In this document: in pieces, positions 58,476 to 64,000 of the stretch
How the letters are laid out: each line of letters starts with the position of its first letter
Position numbering within the stretch: the stretch's first letter is position 1
Made by a program: the position numbers and the translations under genes
Notes under the pieces: generated by a model
Databases searched by the model: none
Told to the model about the DNA's origin: nothing
The model's input: only the letters and a program-made list of their open reading frames with translations
NCBI RefSeq assembly: GCF_018143015.1
Contig: NC_054750.1
Location: 973,501 to 1,037,500 of the forward strand
Origin: Lytechinus variegatus
Taxonomy: Eukaryota; Echinodermata; Echinoidea; Temnopleuroida; Toxopneustidae
DNA: 64,000 nt
Reading direction: 5' to 3'

Positions 58476-59790
58476 CCCGGGGGGGCACTCAGTATATAAT
58501 GCATAGTGGGTATGTGCCGCGGAGGGGACCCCCATTTTTACACTCAAATTTCCGTTCCAAGGCATAGCATTTTTGCCTTGTTGAGAAAAAGGACAAAGAA
58601 AGCCGCTCCAATATGGAAGCTTAAAAGTGCCACCGAGATGTTGAGATAATTATCTCGGGAAGTCGACATCTTGATAGCAAAATATAAGATGACGAGATCC
58701 TGGATCTCATCATGTTGACATCTTTTAGAAGAGATGATGAGATGACGAGATCCTGGATCTCATCATGTCAACATATTTTAGAAGAGATGTTGAGATGACG
58801 AGATCCTGGATCTCATCATGTCGACATCTTTTAGAAGAGATGATGAGATGACAAGATCCTGGATCTCATCATGTCAACATCTTTTAGAACAGATGATGAG
58901 ATGACAAGATCCCGGATCTCATCATGTCAACATCTTTTAGAAGAGATGTTGAGATGACAAGATCCCGGATCTCATCATGTTGACATCTTGTAGAAAAGAT
59001 GATGAGATGATGAGATGATCTTGTCATCTCAACATCTCTTCTTAAGATGTTGACATGATGAGATCCAGGATCTTGTCATCTCATCATCTCTTCTACAAGA
59101 TGTCAACATGATGAAATCCAGGATCTTGTCATCTCATCATCTCTTCCAAAAGATGTCAACATGATGAGATCCAGGATCTTGTCATCTCATCATCTCTTCT
59201 AAAAGATGTCAACATGATGAGATCCGGGATCTTGTCATCTCAACATCTCTTCTAAAAGATGTTGACATGATGAGATCCGGGATCTTGTCATCTCATCATC
59301 TCTTCTAAAAGATGTCGACATGATGAGATCCAGGATCTCGTCATCTTATCTTTTGCTATCAAGATGTCGACTTCCCGAGATAATTATCTCAACATCTCGG
59401 TGGCACTTTTAAGCTTCCATACTCCAAGGCATAGCATTTTCTTCTTATCGAGAAAAAAGAAGAGAGAAATCCGCTCCAAAGCTTCGCATATTTTTCGTTA
59501 CGCCGCTCCGATCGCGTTGAATGAGCTGCAATTTTGGTGAAAAGCGACCGCAGAGCTCCCCGTCGGAGGCCGCGCTAGCTGCATCATACACGCATGACCG
59601 TTCCGTAGGGATGCATACGCGCTCACACGCTGGCGATCCGTTCCAAGGACCCCCGTTTTCACAAACATTTGTCGTTCCGAAGCCCGTTCCGAGGACCCTC
59701 CTTTTTACAATAAGCCCGCTCCAAGGCCCCCGTTTTTTGTCTCGCCCGCGGCACACCCCCACCACTTTTTTGGTCGAGTGCCCCCCCGGG
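58476..59790. mobile_element. hAT-like non-autonomous element with CCCGGGGGGGCACTC ends
   Basis: The left end CCCGGGGGGGCACTC and right end GAGTGCCCCCCCGGG are perfect inverted repeats. The 8-bp direct repeat GGAGCACA flanks it (58468-58475, 59791-59798), the duplication size of hAT transposons. The interior repeats GCTCCAAGGC-type words. Its own length without the nested foldback copy is ~500 bp. No coding capacity. Confidence 0.8.
58612..59421. mobile_element. Foldback element copy 2
   Basis: It has the same TATGGAAGCTTAAAAGTGCC termini as copy 1, shorter arms (about seven units each), and the flip near 59008. CTCCAA stands on both sides (58606-58611, 59422-59427), again a 6-bp target duplication. 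It is nested in the hAT-like element 58476-59790. Confidence 0.88.
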
Positions 59791-60477
59791 GGAGCACACC
59801 ACAACGCCAGGGATGTGAAAGGGTCTGTTTATATGCCGGAGAGAGCGTGAATGTGTTCATGTGTGACAGGTATAATCATGATAATAGAGTGAGTCTGTGA
59901 GTGTGGGTATGATGAAGTTTTTTGCGCTGATCTAAATCAATGGATCCTTGCAAATTGCAAGAAAAGTTTGTTTCTCAAAATTATAAATAAAAAAATTGAA
60001 TTGAAATTTTCTCTTTGAATATGGGCATATAGGATTTATTTACGTTTATGCCCACACCTTTAGACTTTATGGTTTGTATTTTACTTTACTTTTAATATAT
60101 AGGCCTCCTCATTTTTATATCATGGTACATGGATTAGTTGGAAATATGAAGAAAATATACAAATTATTCACTATTCTGGAAGCTTCTAGTATTCACTATT
60201 TTGGAATATGCTTAATCATTCCATGCTATGTATATCTTTAAAGAGGAAATAACTAAATAAATGAATGTAATTGCTCTTACAATTCTTCTTTTTAACAATG
60301 TTGTAAAAAAACTAAGAGGAATTGCGCCCTCTTATTATCGTCATAAACAAAGATTTTTTTCTCATCTATATTGTTTTTCTTTCACTCGCCTTTACTATTT
60401 AGAATCAGTATGTTTTGCAATTCAATTGTTCGTACTTCGTACTTATAGTCTCCGTGAAAGGAATTAATAATATTCAG

Positions 60478-61059
60478 CGTTTGACAGATGGAATTATCCA
60501 TATCCATGTGAAGTTATCAAAATGAAGTTAGCCATCGGGTGTATTCGCTTCAGGAATATGGTGAATATATTGAAAATATCCCTCATGACTTGTGAGAATG
60601 GACTCCTGGGAGGTCTTTGTCGAAAATCGGCCAGTTTGAAAGTCGCCTTCTCAATATACATTTAAAAGGTTAAATCTGACGGGGTAATGAAGTGATTTCA
60701 AACAATATAAGGAGTATTCGCTTTTATATCGCCAGACTGATTCAAGAACATAAAAAATGTATTGTCAAATGCTATTCATGACAAAATGAAAAGCCAAGAA
60801 GTCTTAGTCAGAAATTAACAGTTTAGTGCTGGACTGTGGTCAAACGACATATTTTCATATTTTTATTAGCTCTGAAATTTAGGACGAAACTGCTGTCCCG
60901 GATCACCGATTTTCGACAAAGACCTCCCAGTTGTCCATTCTCACATGAGGGATATTTTTAATACATTCACCGTATTCCTGAAGAGAATACACACGGTGGT
61001 TAACACATTTCGATAACTCCACATGGATATGGATAATTCCATATGTCTGTTTCAAACAT
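60478..61059. mobile_element. Element with long (~140-bp) terminal inverted repeats
   Basis: GATGGAATTATCCATATCCA, GTGTATTCGCTTCAGGAATA and GGAGGTCTTTGTCGAAAATC on the left pair with TGGATATGGATAATTCCATA, TATTCCTGAAGAGAATACAC and GATTTTCGACAAAGACCTCC on the right. The unpaired middle is ~280 bp. No gene. Confidence 0.75.
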
Positions 61060-61692
61060 TCAAATATATTTTATCTGGCGCTTTATTTAAGATAATTGAT
61101 TGATATTTTTTATATATTTATTTCTATTTTTATTTCTTTATTTTTTTATTTTTTATTCATTCATCTTTTTTCATTATATATACATTGTTATCATTCTTAT
61201 TACTGTAATTATTATTATTTTATTTTATTATTTATTCATTTATTTATTTATTATTTTTCTTTGGGGGGGGGGTCTTATCCAGCAGAACAACTTTGGTGTT
61301 CCCCAGCTCTACAATCTTTATACAAACTTCGGAAATAGTACGTCCGCTGTCAGTGTCAGAGGATCTAAAGATATTTCATTTTTTTCTGTATGCATTACAT
61401 ATATCACAAGCATATGCGATTGTAGTTTCCAGATAAGAAGAGTTGTTTGTTCAATATACGAGTTCTTCATTATGAAGAGATGACCTTCTTATAATATGAT
61501 CTCAAGCGTTGCTATGGTTTTGCAATAGAATGTGGTTGAGGAAGGGAAATGCTTATCGAATAGTTAAAGATCTATTCCTAATTTCATCAGCGAACACGAT
61601 GCAAGAATATTGACTCGTTTTTAATCCATCCTATGGATAAATAAATTGATACAAAGCATACAAACATGGATGACAACCCTAGCGAAGGGGTA

Positions 61693-61931
61693 CACTGTAA
61701 AAACTGCGGTGTTAAAACTAACACCAATTGGTGTTAATAAAGGACCACACCCTGAGGTGTTAAAATTACACCTTAGAGATTAAACATAACACCAATGAGT
61801 CTAAATGTAACAACAAAAGGTGTTGTAATAACACCTATAGGTGAAAAACTAACACCACCAATTTAACACCGGTGTAAAAGAACTGGTGTGGTCATCTATG
61901 TACACTGGTTAACACCACAGTTTTTTCTGTG
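61693..61931. mobile_element. ACACC/GGTGT hairpin-chain MITE, copy 5
   Basis: Starts CACTGTAAAAACTGCGGTGT and ends CACCACAGTTTTTTCTGTG, with TA on both sides. Near full length. Confidence 0.87.
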
Positions 61932-61939
61932 TAGGGTCG

Positions 61940-63960
61940 CATCTCACCCGGCCTTTCCCAAAACATCTTAAAATAAAGGTCGCCGCTAGCCATTACTATT
62001 GGACTATCAGCAACGTCCCTGGAATGATTTTAGTCATGAGATGATTTTACTCAAGTTATGCATTGAATAGAAGATTAAGGACTCGGCTATAAGTGAGTGA
62101 CAGGTGGTGTGTTGAAAAATAATACAAATTGACTATCGAGCCTTTAAGATATCATGTTATATCGATACCACATTTGTTTTTGTTGGGATGTGGAAGAAAA
62201 AAAACATAGTTATAAAAGGGAAGTATTCGCGAGAATTTAACATTGGATGCATCATGTCTCCTTCCGGCGGGGCCATTTCTATGATGTCATTCGGGGGAGG
62301 GGCGAGGGAGTTAAGGGGCATTTCGATCGACGGAGTTTCAATGAATTAAATATAAAGATATTAGTTTTAGGCATTTCAAGTAATGAAAAAAAAACATCTC
62401 AATTCGTTTCATCAGTCAAAACAAAAGATAACAATTACATTGAAGTATACAGGAGTGACGCAACAGGAACAGAACGACCCCCGCCCCCTTGATTTTCAGG
62501 TAGTGAAAAGTGTAACAAATACAATATGGGAAAAAGGAAAATGAAGAAAGAAGGTAGGAGAAATAGTAAAAATAGGAGTATGGAATGTGCCAGTCTTTAT
62601 TACCGATGCCATTCGAATGATTAACAAAGTCACGTTTTGGTCGTCTTGTAACCCTAAAAAAATGCACTGTCGCCGCCCCAGGCAGTATGTAATAATGACT
62701 GATTGGCCAAACCTTAAAAAGTAGAAGACTGCACTGGCGTACGGACGGAGGCTTTGGGCCATGCTGCCCCCCCCCCAAAAAAAAAAAAACAGAAGAGAGA
62801 GGACAAAAACCATACCGATCGACCCTCTGAATATTTTGGGCTCATTACTCTACTGTAAGACAGTGTCGGGGGAGGGGGATCTCAAATTTTGATATAGAAC
62901 TGTGTAATATTTAAACTGGGCTGGTAGGTGAGACTACATGTAAAGTGACACCTCCCAGCAATATTATTTTAACTTAAAAAAATAATACAAAAATCTATCC
63001 AAAATTAATTCACTTCTAATAACTATATAGGGAAGAGCTAAGCTTCATTTAAAGCAATGTTTAATGTGTTGTCTTATTTTGAAGAGATGATTTCCGTGCG
63101 ATAGTGACAATGATTTTTTATCAGTCACTAATGGCCCCTCCGACCATTCTGACTTGACACGCTGTCATCGCGTTTCATTAAAAAAAAACATTTCGAAGCT
63201 TTTTACGTCAATTGGGAAATAGCCAACATTACATCCCAGCTTCCTTCGTGTATTTGTCTGTGTTCACTGTCTACTGAAAAACGTATTTTTCACAACTCTC
63301 CTTCCTCCATAGAAGTTTTCAAAGTAAGTAAAATCATTCAAATATCTTTCGTAACATATTTCGAGAGCAGGTTTTTATAGAAACGCAATTTGATGATTAA
63401 AATTAGGTAATTTGATGTTTTGATATTAAAGTTTAATTCTTTATCATTCATATCAAGTCAAAGTTTTGCGCGGACAATTATATACAGGGCATTGTGGCAG
63501 AGAAATGCAATACGGTAAATTCTTTTTTTGAAAGTCTACTAGCTGTTTCTTGAAGGGGACACTCAGTTCTCAAATCATGGCATGCTAGTAAGTTTTGTAT
63601 TGTATATTTTTCTAGACGAAAAAAGTACTGTGCATTATGTTTTTCAGCAAGGCTGGGGAAGAAAACCCAAAGCTTGCTGCATTACTGTGTTATATGAAGA
63701 GGGGATTTTTTTTTTCATTGAACAAGAATTTACTTTAGTTTTGGGGATGGGGAAATCTTTGTTCCTCGCAGCTTTGGGTTTTCTCACCAAACATAGTGCA
63801 AAATTTTAAAAAAATGTTCAGGTCGCACATCATCTGTTTACCTATATAGATACCTTATCCTTTACATGATTACAGGTGCTCAGAGCATCTTATTTTTCAG
63901 GTCCGAAAATCAACAATTTTCAGCTCACGCTTCGCTATCGCTTTATTTAATAAGTGAGAC
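61940..63960. other. Region without recognised genes
   Basis: Poly-C and poly-A tracts with CACTGGCGTACGGACGG-type hAT-end words near 62730 suggest decayed DNA transposons. The open frames here have repeat-like composition. Nothing else can be supported. Confidence 0.5.
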
Positions 63961-63969
63961 ATCCTCTTC

Positions 63970-64000
63970 GTGGAGCGTTGTGGCCCAGTGGATTAGTCTT
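63970..64000 (+). mobile_element. SINE, family S3, cut by the window end
   Basis: CGTGGAGCGTTGTGGCCCAG plus GTGGATTAGTCTT matches the first 31 bases of the family S3 head at 36524. Confidence 0.8.

Noticed and set aside
59445-59850. Overlapping open frames of 109 and 119 residues
   Set aside because: They fall on the GC-rich half of a hAT-like element and cross its end; Pro/Arg-rich composition comes from GCTCCAAGGCCCCC repeats.
61096-61483. 127-residue Phe/Ile/Tyr-rich open frame
   Set aside because: AT-rich low-complexity sequence next to an inverted-repeat element; no domain and no splice context.

Overview
The window looks like metazoan nuclear DNA from a marine deuterostome, most likely an echinoderm and plausibly a sea urchin. 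The grounds are an AT-rich base composition, small exons separated by kilobase introns, tRNA-derived SINEs with (ATT)n tails, a dense load of MITEs and foldback elements, and three genes of animal type. The species assignment is inference; no marker gene fixes it.

Three protein genes can be read from homology, splice sites and matching intron phases. (1) Minus strand, 27365 down to 17234: the N-terminal ~795 residues of CPLANE1 (C5orf42/JBTS17), a ciliogenesis and planar-polarity effector, in nine coding exons. The last exon ends on a good donor, so the gene should continue to the left, but I could not find its remaining exons in the first 17 kb. (2) Plus strand, 32254-44957: a complete five-exon ectonucleotide pyrophosphatase/phosphodiesterase of the ENPP4/5 type (457 aa), with all catalytic and metal-binding residues visible. 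(3) Plus strand, 51203-54872: a complete six-exon very-long-chain fatty acid elongase of the ELOVL1/4/7 group (279 aa). CPLANE1 and ENPP are divergent, with start codons 4.9 kb apart; ENPP and ELOVL are in the same orientation.

The rest is mostly repeats. 1-17 kb holds a tandem repeat, several MITE families, a long terminal-inverted-repeat element (7129-9972) that contains a foldback element, and a TTAA-flanked element. The CPLANE1 introns carry MITEs, a SINE, microsatellites, and a 162-bp tandem array that has copied the end of an exon together with its splice donor. The large first ENPP intron contains a hAT-like element with an 8-bp target duplication, SINEs and a cluster of GCGAGCGCGAAGCGCGAGC-type repeats. 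45-51 kb holds a SINE, a decayed LINE with a nested MITE, and a (TA)n tract. 55-64 kb holds a GT-rich minisatellite, a 459-bp tandem duplication, a second foldback copy nested in a hAT-like element, a long inverted-repeat element, and the start of a SINE cut by the window edge.

The three genes do not form a pathway. The strongest leads are the duplicated splice donors in CPLANE1, the paired foldback elements made of self-complementary 53-bp monomers, and a five-copy TA-flanked MITE built as a chain of ACACC/GGTGT hairpins. I found no clearly new gene system.
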